Source of the DNA: Wenzhouxiangella sp. XN24 | Lineage (GTDB): Bacteria; Pseudomonadota; Gammaproteobacteria; Steroidobacterales; XN24 | Length of the DNA stretch: 64,000 nucleotides | NCBI RefSeq assembly: GCF_011064545.1 | Contig: NZ_JAAMFG010000021.1 | Coordinates: forward strand, 1 to 64,000 | Direction: 5' to 3' | Shown here: positions 56,198 through 64,000 of the stretch, in pieces | Layout: each line of letters begins with the position of its first letter | Position numbering within the stretch: the first letter of the stretch is position 1 | Made by a program: the position numbers and the translations under genes | The notes under the pieces: model-generated | Databases searched by the model: none | Told to the model about the DNA's origin: nothing | What the model saw: only the letters and a program-made list of their open reading frames with translations

Positions 56198-57181
56198 ATG
56201 ATCGACGTCCTGCTCGATTACGTCCTGTTTCTCACCAAGACCCTGACGCTCGTTGCCGCGGTGACGTTCGTGGCGGGCGCCCTGGTCAATCTTTCGCGCC
56301 GGAACCGGGAAACCGAGGAGCTCAGGGTCACCAGCCTGAATTCGCGCCTGCGCCGCGCAGCGGACAGCCTGCGCGGCAAGCTGTTGCCCAAGGCCGGGCG
56401 CAAGCAGCTGGCGAAGCAGCGTCGCCGCGAAGAAAAGGCCGCGCGGGAAGAACGCCGCAAGCGGGTGTTCGTGATCGACTTTCATGGCGACATGCGCGCC
56501 ACCGCGACCGCATCCCTGCGCGAGGAGGTCAGCGCCGTGCTGGCGGTGGCCGAGAAGGGCGACGAGGTGCTGGTGCGCCTGGAGAACGCCGGCGGGCTGG
56601 TGCACGATCACGGCCTGGCCGCATCCCAGCTGGTACGCATTCGCGAGCGGGAGATTCCGTTGACGGTGGCGGTCGACAAGGTGGCCGCGAGCGGCGGATA
56701 TCTCATGGCCTGCGTGGCCGACCGGATCGTCGCCGCGCCGTTTGCCATCGTCGGCTCGATCGGCGTACTGGCGCAGATCCCGAATATCCGTCGCCTCCTC
56801 GACGATCGCGGCGTCACCGTCGAGCAGGTCAAGGCAGGGCGCTACAAGCGCACCGTCAGCATGGTCGGCGAAGTCACCGAAGAGGATCGCGAGAAGCTGC
56901 GCGAAGAACTCGAGGACGTCCACACGCTGTTCCAGGAAATGGTCGCCAGGTACCGACCGGACCTCGACATGGAGCGGGTCGCCACCGGAGAGCACTGGTA
57001 CGGCAGCCGGGCGCTCGAGCTGGGGCTGGTCGATGAGCTCAGCACCAGCGACGACTGGCTGGCCCGGCTCATCGACGACGCCGATGCGTGGAAGGTGGAA
57101 TGGCGCCGGCCCCGGCGCTTCATGGAAAAGCTCTCCGGCGCGATGGAAGAGAGCCGCCTCGGCGCATTCTTCGGCCGCTAG
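56198..57181 (+). CDS. sohB: Inner-membrane protease SohB (S49 family)
   Basis: This 327-residue signal-peptide-peptidase-like enzyme has an N-terminal membrane helix (about 10-30) and a charged linker (about 45-85, Arg/Lys/Glu-rich). The catalytic Ser is in VAASGGYLMACVAD and the Lys in KAGRYKRTVSMVGE, forming the Ser-Lys dyad typical of S49. Its stop codon directly abuts the stop of the convergent SDR gene with no base between them (GCTAGCTAGC). Confidence 0.93.
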   Translation: MIDVLLDYVLFLTKTLTLVAAVTFVAGALVNLSRRNRETEELRVTSLNSRLRRAADSLRGKLLPKAGRKQLAKQRRREEKAAREERRKRVFVIDFHGDMRATATASLREEVSAVLAVAEKGDEVLVRLENAGGLVHDHGLAASQLVRIREREIPLTVAVDKVAASGGYLMACVADRIVAAPFAIVGSIGVLAQIPNIRRLLDDRGVTVEQVKAGRYKRTVSMVGEVTEEDREKLREELEDVHTLFQEMVARYRPDLDMERVATGEHWYGSRALELGLVDELSTSDDWLARLIDDADAWKVEWRRPRRFMEKLSGAMEESRLGAFFGR

Positions 57182-58018
57182 CTAGCCCCAGACCTTGGAC
57201 GAGATCAGCTTGTCCCGCAGCAGGTCGGGCAGCCGGCCGAGCAGGGCGATCGACTTCGCGTCCTTGCCGACCAGGTAGCGGTTCTTCGGCCGCGGCGTTT
57301 CGAGCGCATCGATGACGACCCCGGCCACATCCTCGGGCGGCAGGCCGCCCGGCCTGGCATTGAGCTTTTCCAGCAGCTTCACCAGAGGGGCGTAGATCTC
57401 CAGCAGCCGGGCCGTGTGCGGATCTTCCGGACGTTCGGCATCCCGTTGCGCGCCTTTTTGCCAGATCGGCGTCTTGATGCCGCCCGGCTCGATCACGACG
57501 ACCTTCACGCCGAAGGGCTGCAGCTCGATGCGCAACGAGTCCGTGATGGCTTCCACGGCATGCTTCGACCCGGCATAGACGCTCACGCCGGGCATGGCGA
57601 CCAGCCCGGAAATCGAGCCGATGTTGATGATTCGTCCCTCGGCAGCGCGCAGCAGGGGCAGGCACGCGCGGGTCACCGACAGCAAACCGGTCACGTTGAC
57701 GGCAAAGGTCCGCGCGATCTCGTCGTTGCTCATCAACTCGAGCGGACCCCCCAGGTAAATGCCGGCGTTGTTGATGAGCCCGTGGAGTTCCCCGCCCGTG
57801 GCTTCGTTCAAATGCGCCGCGGCGGCGTCTACGGTGTCCTGCTCGGCAACGTCCAGCAGCAACGGCACCACCGTCCCATCGGCTTCCTTGACCAGTGAGT
57901 CGCCATCGGCTTCCTTGCGCACGCCGGCGAACACCTGCCAGCCCTTGGCGGCCAGCATCAGCGCGGTGCTTCTACCGAGTCCCGACGACGTGCCGGTGAT
58001 GAGAACGTTTTTCTTCAT
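57182..58018 (-). CDS. SDR-family oxidoreductase
   Basis: This 278-residue classical short-chain dehydrogenase has TGTSSGLGRSTAL, NNAGIYLGG, the catalytic Ser (NIGSISGLV) and YAGSKHAVE. The pattern matches SDRs related to retinol/17-beta-HSD-like enzymes, with no known substrate. The ATG at 58018 overlaps the stop of the Calx-beta gene (ATGA), so both are translated together. Confidence 0.92.
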   Translation of the reverse strand: MKKNVLITGTSSGLGRSTALMLAAKGWQVFAGVRKEADGDSLVKEADGTVVPLLLDVAEQDTVDAAAAHLNEATGGELHGLINNAGIYLGGPLELMSNDEIARTFAVNVTGLLSVTRACLPLLRAAEGRIINIGSISGLVAMPGVSVYAGSKHAVEAITDSLRIELQPFGVKVVVIEPGGIKTPIWQKGAQRDAERPEDPHTARLLEIYAPLVKLLEKLNARPGGLPPEDVAGVVIDALETPRPKNRYLVGKDAKSIALLGRLPDLLRDKLISSKVWG

Positions 58019-59490
58019 GGGGAATTCCTTCGGCGGCTCCGTGCGCGCAGATTCATCAGCAGCAGGAACATACCAAGCGTCCCGAGGCTCGCGGCGACGG
58101 GTCGTTCGATGGCGAAGACCACGGGCGCCAGGCCCGCACGGGTGAGTGCGCGCAGGCTGTCGTGGCGGCTGATGACTGCGGCGATCGGGGGCGAGTGGCG
58201 GTAGTAGAAAGCGACGAACTCGCGTCCCGCGGCGTGCGGCATCAGGACGTCGTCGCGGAACTGCCGCAGGCTGCCGACATGCGGATCCATCCAGCTGCCC
58301 CAGGCGGCGGTCGCGATGAAGCATTCGCAGAAACCCTGGCACGATTCGCTGGGTTCGCCGTCGTCCTCGCGCACCGTGATCGTCACGCTGCGCGACTCGG
58401 GGTCGAGTCCGGCGAGCGGCGAGGGGTCCGCCAGCGCGACGGCGAAACGCCGACGGTCCGTGCGCACCTCTTCATCGTCGATCAGCTGGACCTGGAAAGT
58501 CTGGCGCGTCTCGCCCGGGGCGAAAACCAGCCGGCCCGTGGCGGCGACGAAGTCGACGTCGGCCACCGCTGCGCCGTCGTCGGCCAGTTCGACCGTGACC
58601 CAGCTGACGGCCGCTTCGCCGCTGCTGCCGCGATTGCGGTCCACGGTGAAGCCAATGCTGCCGTCGCTTTCACCGACCTCGAGCGCGTCCGCGAACAGAG
58701 AGAACTCGCCGGCATGGGTGTCGCCCGGCGGCTCGATCACGACCAGTGGCCCGCGGCCGTCGAATGCCGCGCTGTCCTCGGGCGTCGGGCTGGCAAGCAG
58801 CAGGCTGAGCGTGCGCGGTGGCCGCGCCGCAATGCTGGAGAGCGTGGCGAGCGTCGCCTCGCGCAGGGTCTCACCGGCGGGAAATTCGATGTCGAGCGTC
58901 AAGTCGCTGTAATCGATGCCGACGGCCGCGGTATCGGGAACGCCCAGCAGGGTGGCCGACACGGCGGTATCCGGGAGTCCGCTGCGGGTCACTTCGATGG
59001 GCAGCTCATTGCCCTCCGTCACACGGCGCACCGCGTCGCCCGGAATGGCCAGCAACGCATCGGCGGACTCGTCGTCCTCGATCTGCAGCAACTGGCTGCT
59101 GCCCCGGCCTAGTGTCGCGCCGGCAGGGTTCGCCAGGGTGAACACCGCATAGCGGGTACCGTCCGCGGCGTCGTTCTGCAGTGCATCGATTTCGGCATGA
59201 CCGGAGAACTCGCCATCGGCGATCCGGACGACTCCGAGGGGCAGTTCGACGGTGAAATCCTCGCCGAGCCGGGCCGTGCCGCCGAGGCTGACGTTCAGCA
59301 CGACCGTGACGTCGCCGGTCGCGCTGCCGCTGCGGATCACCGTGACCTGTCCGGTTTCACCTTCGACGAGGTTCAGCCGGGGCTCGAGGAACTGCAACAC
59401 GCCGTCCGCCATGGCAGGCGAGGTCCACAGGGCCAGGGCTGTTGCGGCCAGCAGTGCCGGGCCCGCCACCGATCTGCCAAGTCCCCGCAT
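58015..59490 (-). CDS. Exported Calx-beta protein with a CFI-box C-terminus
   Basis: This 491-residue surface or periplasmic protein has a signal peptide (LLAATALALWTSPAMA), two to three Calx-beta repeats (about 30-370, each with a GxDF-type strand such as GEDFTVELP and DVDFVAATGRLVFAPG), and an acidic link EDDGEPSESC. A C-terminal CFI-box (CFIATAAWGSWMDPHV, then FVAFYYRHSPP) and a last hydrophobic helix followed by RARSRRR complete it. The CFI-box/C-terminal helix pattern is associated with envelope sorting in other bacteria. The function is unknown. It is coupled to the downstream SDR. Confidence 0.83.
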   Translation of the reverse strand: MRGLGRSVAGPALLAATALALWTSPAMADGVLQFLEPRLNLVEGETGQVTVIRSGSATGDVTVVLNVSLGGTARLGEDFTVELPLGVVRIADGEFSGHAEIDALQNDAADGTRYAVFTLANPAGATLGRGSSQLLQIEDDESADALLAIPGDAVRRVTEGNELPIEVTRSGLPDTAVSATLLGVPDTAAVGIDYSDLTLDIEFPAGETLREATLATLSSIAARPPRTLSLLLASPTPEDSAAFDGRGPLVVIEPPGDTHAGEFSLFADALEVGESDGSIGFTVDRNRGSSGEAAVSWVTVELADDGAAVADVDFVAATGRLVFAPGETRQTFQVQLIDDEEVRTDRRRFAVALADPSPLAGLDPESRSVTITVREDDGEPSESCQGFCECFIATAAWGSWMDPHVGSLRQFRDDVLMPHAAGREFVAFYYRHSPPIAAVISRHDSLRALTRAGLAPVVFAIERPVAASLGTLGMFLLLMNLRARSRRRNSP

Positions 59491-59545
59491 CGTTCAGTTC
59501 TCCCGGGTCGAATATCCTGTATTTGTACATCATGGGACGGTCGCG

Positions 59546-59572
59546 GCGCGACCGCAAATAAAGCGGTCGCGC
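59546..59572. repeat. Perfect 10-bp inverted repeat in the Calx-beta/CHAD divergent region
   Basis: GCGCGACCGC and GCGGTCGCGC flank an AT-rich 7-base loop (AAATAAA). It lies 56 bases before the Calx-beta start and 40 bases before the CHAD start, so it may be an operator or a 5' leader structure for the CHAD gene. Confidence 0.45.
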
Positions 59573-59612
59573 GTGCTAAAGTCGGCGTCCCCAGGCATGC
59601 ACTGGAGCAGGA

Positions 59613-60458
59613 ATGAGCACCGAAAGGTCGTCCCGGGCCGGCTTTCTGACGCCGGTTGCAGACGAGGCCCCGACACCCGAAGGCATCGGGGCGACGATCT
59701 CCGCCAGGCTCGCGGCATGCGTGTCGCGCCTGGAGGATCCGGCGTTGCCGGGTGGGCGGGTGGTGCACGAGGTGCGCAAGGAACTGAAGCGGGTGCGGGC
59801 CCTGCTGCGGCTCAGCAGCGATGCCTTGCCGACGCGTCACCTGGAAAAGCGCTGTGCCGAGGCTGCCCGCCGGCTGGCGCATCTGCGCGATGCGGATGCC
59901 ATGGCCGAGACACTCCTGCGGCTGCGTTCCAGAGCGGACGCGCGCCATCTCGAGGCGCTGGATGCGCTGTCCGAAGCGCTGGCGGAGGATCGCCGGGCGA
60001 ATGCCGCCGCCGGACTGCCGCGGCCGCTGGCGGAGGGCGTGGTGGATACCCTCCGCGTGATCCGCGCGGACGTCGACGGGCTGGATTTCGCGCTCATGGA
60101 CGAGGGGACGATCGGTGCCGGTCTCGCAGACGCCTGGGCGAAAACCGCCCGGGCATTCCGGCGCGTCCTGGAGCACCCGGTATTGCCGCGCTTCCATGAT
60201 TTCCGCAAGGTCGTGAAGCGCGAGCTCTACCAGAGGGAGCTTTGCGGGATGCCGCTCGACAAGCAGGAGCGCGCCATGCTGAAGAAGCTCGCCGACGTGC
60301 TGGGCGAGTTGCAGGATCTCGACGTGCTGCGGGCGAAGCTTCGTGCGATCGATGCGTGGCAGGGTCCGGTGCGCCAGCTCGTCAAGCAGACGATCCGTGA
60401 ACTCAAGGCGCGTGCATTGCGCCTCGGCCTCGCCAGGTATCCGGAAGGCCTGTCCTGA
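59613..60458 (+). CDS. CHAD-domain protein
   Basis: CHAD domains are alpha-helical, His- and Lys/Arg-rich modules that bind polyphosphate. The 281-residue protein has the hallmark basic helices VHEVRKELKRVRALLRL and HDFRKVVKRELYQREL. No CYTH domain is fused, although CHAD is often next to one. Rhomboid follows 34 bases later. The window also encodes PpgK, another polyphosphate-linked enzyme, but 13 kb away. Confidence 0.92.
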   Translation: MSTERSSRAGFLTPVADEAPTPEGIGATISARLAACVSRLEDPALPGGRVVHEVRKELKRVRALLRLSSDALPTRHLEKRCAEAARRLAHLRDADAMAETLLRLRSRADARHLEALDALSEALAEDRRANAAAGLPRPLAEGVVDTLRVIRADVDGLDFALMDEGTIGAGLADAWAKTARAFRRVLEHPVLPRFHDFRKVVKRELYQRELCGMPLDKQERAMLKKLADVLGELQDLDVLRAKLRAIDAWQGPVRQLVKQTIRELKARALRLGLARYPEGLS

Positions 60459-60492
60459 GAGGCCGGCCCGTTCAACCGGGTTCCCGGCGTCC

Positions 60493-61164
60493 ATGATTCC
60501 GTTGCGGGCCGAGCACCGGGTCGCGTCCACGCCGCTCGTGACCTGGGCCCTCCTGGCGGCCATCGCCGTGGTGTTCCTCTGGCAGGTGTCGCTCGACGAG
60601 GCCGGCTTCAACCGCGCCATCTTTACCTTCGGCGTGATTCCGGCCGTGTTGCTCGGCCACCTGGCGATGCCGCAGGACATCGCCGTCGTCCCGCCCGCGG
60701 CGACCGTGATCACCTCCATGTTCCTCCATGGCGGCTGGCTCCACCTCGCGGGTAACATGCTCTACCTTTGGGTATTCGGACCCAGCATCGAGGACCGCAT
60801 GGGACGCGCCAGGTACGGGTGCTTCTACCTGGCCTGCGGCGTGGTGGCGGCACTGGCCCAGGCCTTGCCGGCACCCGAGACGCTGGCACCGATGATCGGT
60901 GCTTCCGGGGCGATCTCGGGCGTGCTCGGTGCCTATCTCTTGCTGTTCCCGCGCACACAGGTGCGCGTACTGGTGCCGTTGGGCTTTATGCTGACGGTGG
61001 TGAGGTTGCCGGCGCTTTGGGTGCTCGGGCTGTGGTTCGCGATCCAGCTGCTGTCATCGCTGTGGGCGCCCGACGGCGAGGGCGGCGTGGCGTTCCGGGC
61101 GCACCTCGGGGGCTTTGTCGCGGGGCTGGCGGCGGCGCCGTTGTTCCTGGCACGGAGAAGATGA
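60493..61164 (+). CDS. Rhomboid intramembrane serine protease
   Basis: This 223-residue membrane protease has about six helices. The catalytic Ser is in GASGAISGVLG, the His in FRAHLGGFVAG, and HGGWLHLAGNMLYLWVFG supplies the Asn and oxyanion region. All catalytic positions are present. The start at 60493 is chosen because helix 1 follows about 15 residues later. Its stop overlaps the next small gene (ATGA). Confidence 0.93.
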   Translation: MIPLRAEHRVASTPLVTWALLAAIAVVFLWQVSLDEAGFNRAIFTFGVIPAVLLGHLAMPQDIAVVPPAATVITSMFLHGGWLHLAGNMLYLWVFGPSIEDRMGRARYGCFYLACGVVAALAQALPAPETLAPMIGASGAISGVLGAYLLLFPRTQVRVLVPLGFMLTVVRLPALWVLGLWFAIQLLSSLWAPDGEGGVAFRAHLGGFVAGLAAAPLFLARRR

Positions 61165-61325
61165 ACTTGAACGAATGGTTGTCGCTGATGATCGACGAGA
61201 TCCGCCGCAAGCAGAGCGAGCGGGAGCAAGCCGAGCGCGAACGCGAAAGGCGCGCCGCCGCGGACCTCTCGCCACCGCCTGAAGGCGGCGGCGCCGGCCG
61301 GAACGAACCGCCGGGGCAGAACTGA
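61161..61325 (+). CDS. Small charged protein (54 aa), coupled to rhomboid
   Basis: The ATG overlaps the rhomboid stop by four bases. The product begins MNLNEWLSLMIDEIRRKQSE, is highly charged (Glu/Arg-rich helix to about residue 35) and ends in a Pro/Gly-rich tail. It shows no recognised domain and no membrane segment. The tight coupling makes it likely real and possibly linked to rhomboid, but no function can be given. Confidence 0.6.
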   Translation: MNLNEWLSLMIDEIRRKQSEREQAERERERRAAADLSPPPEGGGAGRNEPPGQN

Positions 61326-61333
61326 TCGCCACG

Positions 61334-62344
61334 ATGTCGATGATGTCGGGACACAAGCCTGCGGACCCTGCGGCGGGACCGGCATCGCCGTCTGCCGTGC
61401 CGCAGTCTCCCGTGCATGGCGTGCTGCGCCAGGGCCCGGCCGAATGGGGCCTGCTCGTCACGCTCGTGGCCTTGTGGGGCAGTTCCTTCCTGCTGGTGCG
61501 CCTCGCGCTCGACAGCTTCACGCCGGTGACGGTGACGGCAGGGCGCCTGTTGATCGGCGCCGGTGTGCTGTTGCTGCTGTTCGTCCTCACGCGGCGACGG
61601 CCGCCGCGGTCGCTGCGCGTGTGGCTGTTCTTCCTCGTCATGGCGCTGCTCGGCAACGCGCTGCCGTTCTTTCTCATCGCCTGGGGCCAGCGGTCGATCC
61701 CGTCAGGTCTCACCGGCATCCTCATGGCGGTGATGCCGCTGGTCGTCCTGTTGCTGGCCCATTTCCTGGTGGCCGGGGAACGCCTGACGCCGCGACGCCT
61801 GGCGGGTTTCGCGCTGGGTTTCATCGGGGTCGTCGTGCTGACGGGGCCGGAGGCCGCCGCCGCAATGGTCGGACGCGAGGCTTCGTTCGCGGCACAACTC
61901 GCCGTGCTGGGCGCTGCGCTCTGCTATGGCGTGGCGGCGGTCATCGCGCGCCGCGGTCCGGTGCTGCATCCCGTCGTCACCGCCGGCGCAGTGTTGTCCA
62001 TCGCGGGGATCGTCGTCGGTGGCTTCCTGCTGCTTGCCGGGCTGCGCGACGGGTCCGCCGGCGTCGTGCACTCGCCGGTCGCCGTCGTGCCGACGCTGGC
62101 CCTGCTCGCGCTGGGCGCGCTGTCCACGGGGCTGGCGACCGTGGTCTATTTCAGCCTGGTGGCGCGGGCCGGTCCGACCTTCCTGTCCCTCATCAATTAC
62201 CTGATCCCTGTGTGGGCGGTGGTGCTCGGATCGCTGGCCCTGGGTGAACGCCTGCCCGGCCGCGCCTTCGCGGCACTCGGCCTGATTCTCGGGGGCGTGG
62301 TGCTGGCACGCTGGCAGTTCCGCGGCCGACGGGCGTCCGCATGA
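61334..62344 (+). CDS. EamA/DMT-family transporter
   Basis: This 336-residue protein has ten hydrophobic helices in two EamA halves. Typical motifs are ALWGSSFLLVRLALD in helix 1 and YLIPVWAVVLGSLALGERL in helix 9. Family members export metabolites or amino acids. The N-terminal about 35 residues are Pro/Ser-rich and probably cytoplasmic. It overlaps the flavoprotein gene by four bases (ATGA). Confidence 0.92.
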   Translation: MSMMSGHKPADPAAGPASPSAVPQSPVHGVLRQGPAEWGLLVTLVALWGSSFLLVRLALDSFTPVTVTAGRLLIGAGVLLLLFVLTRRRPPRSLRVWLFFLVMALLGNALPFFLIAWGQRSIPSGLTGILMAVMPLVVLLLAHFLVAGERLTPRRLAGFALGFIGVVVLTGPEAAAAMVGREASFAAQLAVLGAALCYGVAAVIARRGPVLHPVVTAGAVLSIAGIVVGGFLLLAGLRDGSAGVVHSPVAVVPTLALLALGALSTGLATVVYFSLVARAGPTFLSLINYLIPVWAVVLGSLALGERLPGRAFAALGLILGGVVLARWQFRGRRASA

Positions 62345-63438
62345 GGATCGTCGTGCTCGGCGGCGGATACGCAGGGCTGGCCTGCCTGGCACGGCTGGCG
62401 CGGGTGCTGCCGGATGCGGATCGACACCTGGTCGATCCCGCCCGCTGGCACCTGCGTCGCACGCTGCTGCACGAGACGTTGCGCAAGCCCCTGTCGGACC
62501 TGCGGGCGGACTTCGCGCCGATCGCGCGGCGCTGGGAATTCCGTCACCACATTGCGCAGGTGGACTGGACCCCGGCCCGCCTCGAGGAGTGGTCGCGACG
62601 CGGCGAGCTGCCCGTGGGACGCCGCAAGCTGGCCTTCGACGCCCTGGTCGTCACCACCGGGTTGCCCGGTGTCCGGAGCCGCCCGTCGCGTGCGCGTCCG
62701 CCGCCGGTGCCGCTCGAGTCGCTGACCACCGGTCCCGGGGTCAACGCCTTCAAGCGCCTCGCCGGCACGGAGGAGCGCGCCTGGGTCGTGGGCGCCGGCG
62801 CCAGCGGGCTGCAATGTCTCTTCGAGCTCGCGGCCGTCCGCCCGCAAGGCGCACCCCTGGGCCTGGTCGAGGCCGCCGACACGATCATGGCAGCCGAGCC
62901 GGAAGGGCTGCGAAAAGCCGTCTTCGAACGACTGGACGGCCTCGACATCGATATCCGCATGGGAACGCGCTACGAGTCGTTCGGCCGCGGGCGCATTCGC
63001 ATGAGCGCGGATGGGTCGTCCCTGTCGGAGCCGGCCGGCGGAGTGCTGCTCTGCACGGGGCCGAAGGTCGAGCGCATCGAAGCCGATTCGGCCGGGCGCG
63101 TGTTGCATGGGAGCCGGCCGCTGGCGGGGATCTATGCCGCCGGCGATTGCGCGCGCTGGAAAGATGTGCCTTTCGATGCGGCGACCGCGCAGACGGCCGT
63201 GCGCAAGGGTCGCCACGTCGCCGACACGGTCGCGCGCGTGGCCGAAGGGCGTTCGCCGGAGCCGTGGGACGTGCGGCAGCTCGGCTTTTTCATGAGCCTC
63301 GGACCGCATGATGCGGTCGGCTGGGTGTTCAAGCGTGCGGCCCTGATCAGCGGCCTGCCCGCGGTGGCTGCGCGCGAGGCCATCGAGGCTCGCTGGGATC
63401 TGTTGCTGCGCGGCCTCGACAGCTTCGCCGCATTCTGA
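62341..63438 (+). CDS. FAD-dependent pyridine nucleotide oxidoreductase (NDH-2-like)
   Basis: This 365-residue flavoprotein of the NDH-2/sulfide-quinone-reductase-like fold has the FAD motif IVVLGGGYAGLACLARL, a second nucleotide motif VVGAGASGLQCLFEL, and the FAD-ribityl motif YAAGDCARW. It could be a type II NADH dehydrogenase, but the C-terminal membrane anchor of classical NDH-2 is weak. It is coupled to the EamA transporter. Confidence 0.86.
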   Translation: MRIVVLGGGYAGLACLARLARVLPDADRHLVDPARWHLRRTLLHETLRKPLSDLRADFAPIARRWEFRHHIAQVDWTPARLEEWSRRGELPVGRRKLAFDALVVTTGLPGVRSRPSRARPPPVPLESLTTGPGVNAFKRLAGTEERAWVVGAGASGLQCLFELAAVRPQGAPLGLVEAADTIMAAEPEGLRKAVFERLDGLDIDIRMGTRYESFGRGRIRMSADGSSLSEPAGGVLLCTGPKVERIEADSAGRVLHGSRPLAGIYAAGDCARWKDVPFDAATAQTAVRKGRHVADTVARVAEGRSPEPWDVRQLGFFMSLGPHDAVGWVFKRAALISGLPAVAAREAIEARWDLLLRGLDSFAAF

Positions 63439-63459
63439 ATGCAGCAGCCGATCCGGCGC

Positions 63460-64000
63460 TCAGTCGCGCGCCGGGACGTATTGCGGGTCGAGCGGCTGCA
63501 CCGGCTGTTCGAAGTAGCGATGGAAGCCGGCGGGCAGTTCGCGGTAATCGAGGGCCAGGGCATCGTCGGGCACCGCATGGCCGTTGTAGGTATTCCAGAA
63601 CAGCGCGTGCCGTCCCGTGAGGCGACCGCTCTTGAGGTCCGCGAGCAGCGCCGCAAAAGCCTTGCCGGTGTAGGTGCCTTCCAGCCCGAGATCGAGGGCC
63701 TGGCGCGCCACGGCGAGCGCGTTCATGCCCTCGGGCGTGAAGCGCGCATAACCCGGCCCGATGAATTCGTGCCGCACCTCGATTCGTGAACTCTCCAGCG
63801 GGGCGAGCGGAAAACGGGGATCGCGCGCATGCAGCAGGCGCGCCGCACCGTGATAAAGCGCACGGAAGCGGCGCGGACTGGCGATATCCGCGCGCACCAC
63901 CCGCACGAGGACCAGGCGGGTGCGTAATCCACCGGCGGCCAGCCCCAGCGCCAGGCCCGCGGCGGTGCCCATCGTTCCGAGTGCGACATAGAGCGCGTCC
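63460..64000 (-). CDS. D-cysteine desulfhydrase/ACC deaminase-like PLP enzyme, C-terminal part
   Basis: Reading in from the window edge, the frame shows LYVALGTMGTAAGLALGL, the glycine-rich PLP-phosphate loop seen in the D-cysteine desulfhydrase/ACC deaminase family. It ends about 170 residues later with PEGMNALAVARQ, then EGTYTGKAFAALLADL, both typical of this family's C-terminal half. The N-terminal part with the PLP lysine is outside the window, so substrate cannot be judged. Confidence 0.85.
   Translation of the reverse strand, partial: DALYVALGTMGTAAGLALGLAAGGLRTRLVLVRVVRADIASPRRFRALYHGAARLLHARDPRFPLAPLESSRIEVRHEFIGPGYARFTPEGMNALAVARQALDLGLEGTYTGKAFAALLADLKSGRLTGRHALFWNTYNGHAVPDDALALDYRELPAGFHRYFEQPVQPLDPQYVPARD

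Overview
The window is a high-G+C, densely packed bacterial chromosome segment. It carries about 63 genes (two cut by the window edges), one gene remnant and several structured intergenic elements. Gene content points to a gammaproteobacterium: YcbB-type L,D-transpeptidase, SohB, GreB, TtcA, ZnuABC, a DUF6231 protein, a DUF3144 protein, a Rickettsia-type isocitrate dehydrogenase and NrfHA. I cannot fix the family or genus. I see no phage, plasmid, CRISPR or rRNA/tRNA gene, and no gene-free stretch longer than about 280 bases.

Layout. 1-6.2 kb: a small membrane protein (cut), a WYL regulator, msrA, a head-to-head DUF882/L,D-transpeptidase pair whose start codons overlap, a MoaD-like gene remnant followed by a strong palindrome, and an ABC-2 exporter pair. 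6.2-11.3 kb: a nitrogen block on the minus strand with a neurotransmitter:sodium symporter-family transporter, glutamate dehydrogenase, nrfH and nrfA. 11.4-16.3 kb: a stress-type block with a BON-domain lipoprotein, a DUF1328 membrane peptide, a PRC-barrel protein, an orphan sigma-54 activator with a degenerate receiver domain, an SDR enzyme, a CPXCG protein and an exported superoxide dismutase. Three good sigma-54 promoter matches sit around that activator. 16.4-20.4 kb: a GNAT-nitrilase fusion, a Ktr/Trk-type potassium uptake pair with an unusually short RCK subunit, and a Trm112-like protein. 20.4-24.2 kb: znuACB, ttcA and a small RRM protein. 24.3-30 kb: a large MscS-type channel, an SDR, and a CPA2 antiporter translationally coupled to a protein that looks like an integrase arm domain on a membrane anchor.

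30-37.9 kb: an alpha/beta hydrolase, an ABC1 kinase, a 2OG-Fe oxygenase, an Asp/Glu racemase, DUF6231, DUF819, an Old Yellow Enzyme homologue and DUF3144. 38-43 kb: two exported peptidases (M16 and M3), each followed by a long perfect hairpin. 43.1-49.4 kb: a UvrD-family helicase with polyphosphate glucokinase, ChaB, an alpha/beta hydrolase, an acyl-CoA dehydrogenase, a REP-like 25-bp inverted repeat, GreB and a winged-helix regulator. 49.5-55.1 kb: isocitrate dehydrogenase, a YahK-type alcohol dehydrogenase and an iron ABC transporter (permease and binding protein, no ATPase) behind a clear Fur-box-like palindrome. 55.1-64 kb: lipA, sohB, an SDR coupled to a Calx-beta/CFI-box exported protein, a CHAD protein, rhomboid, an EamA transporter, an NDH-2-like flavoprotein and a cut PLP enzyme.

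The most interesting coherent signal is the sigma-54 stress block at 12.2-15.4 kb. An activator whose phosphoacceptor Asp appears replaced by Glu sits among three -24/-12 promoters, driving small envelope or stress genes on one side and an SDR on the other. This is inferred from sequence motifs only. Otherwise the window is mostly ordinary housekeeping and stress chromosome.
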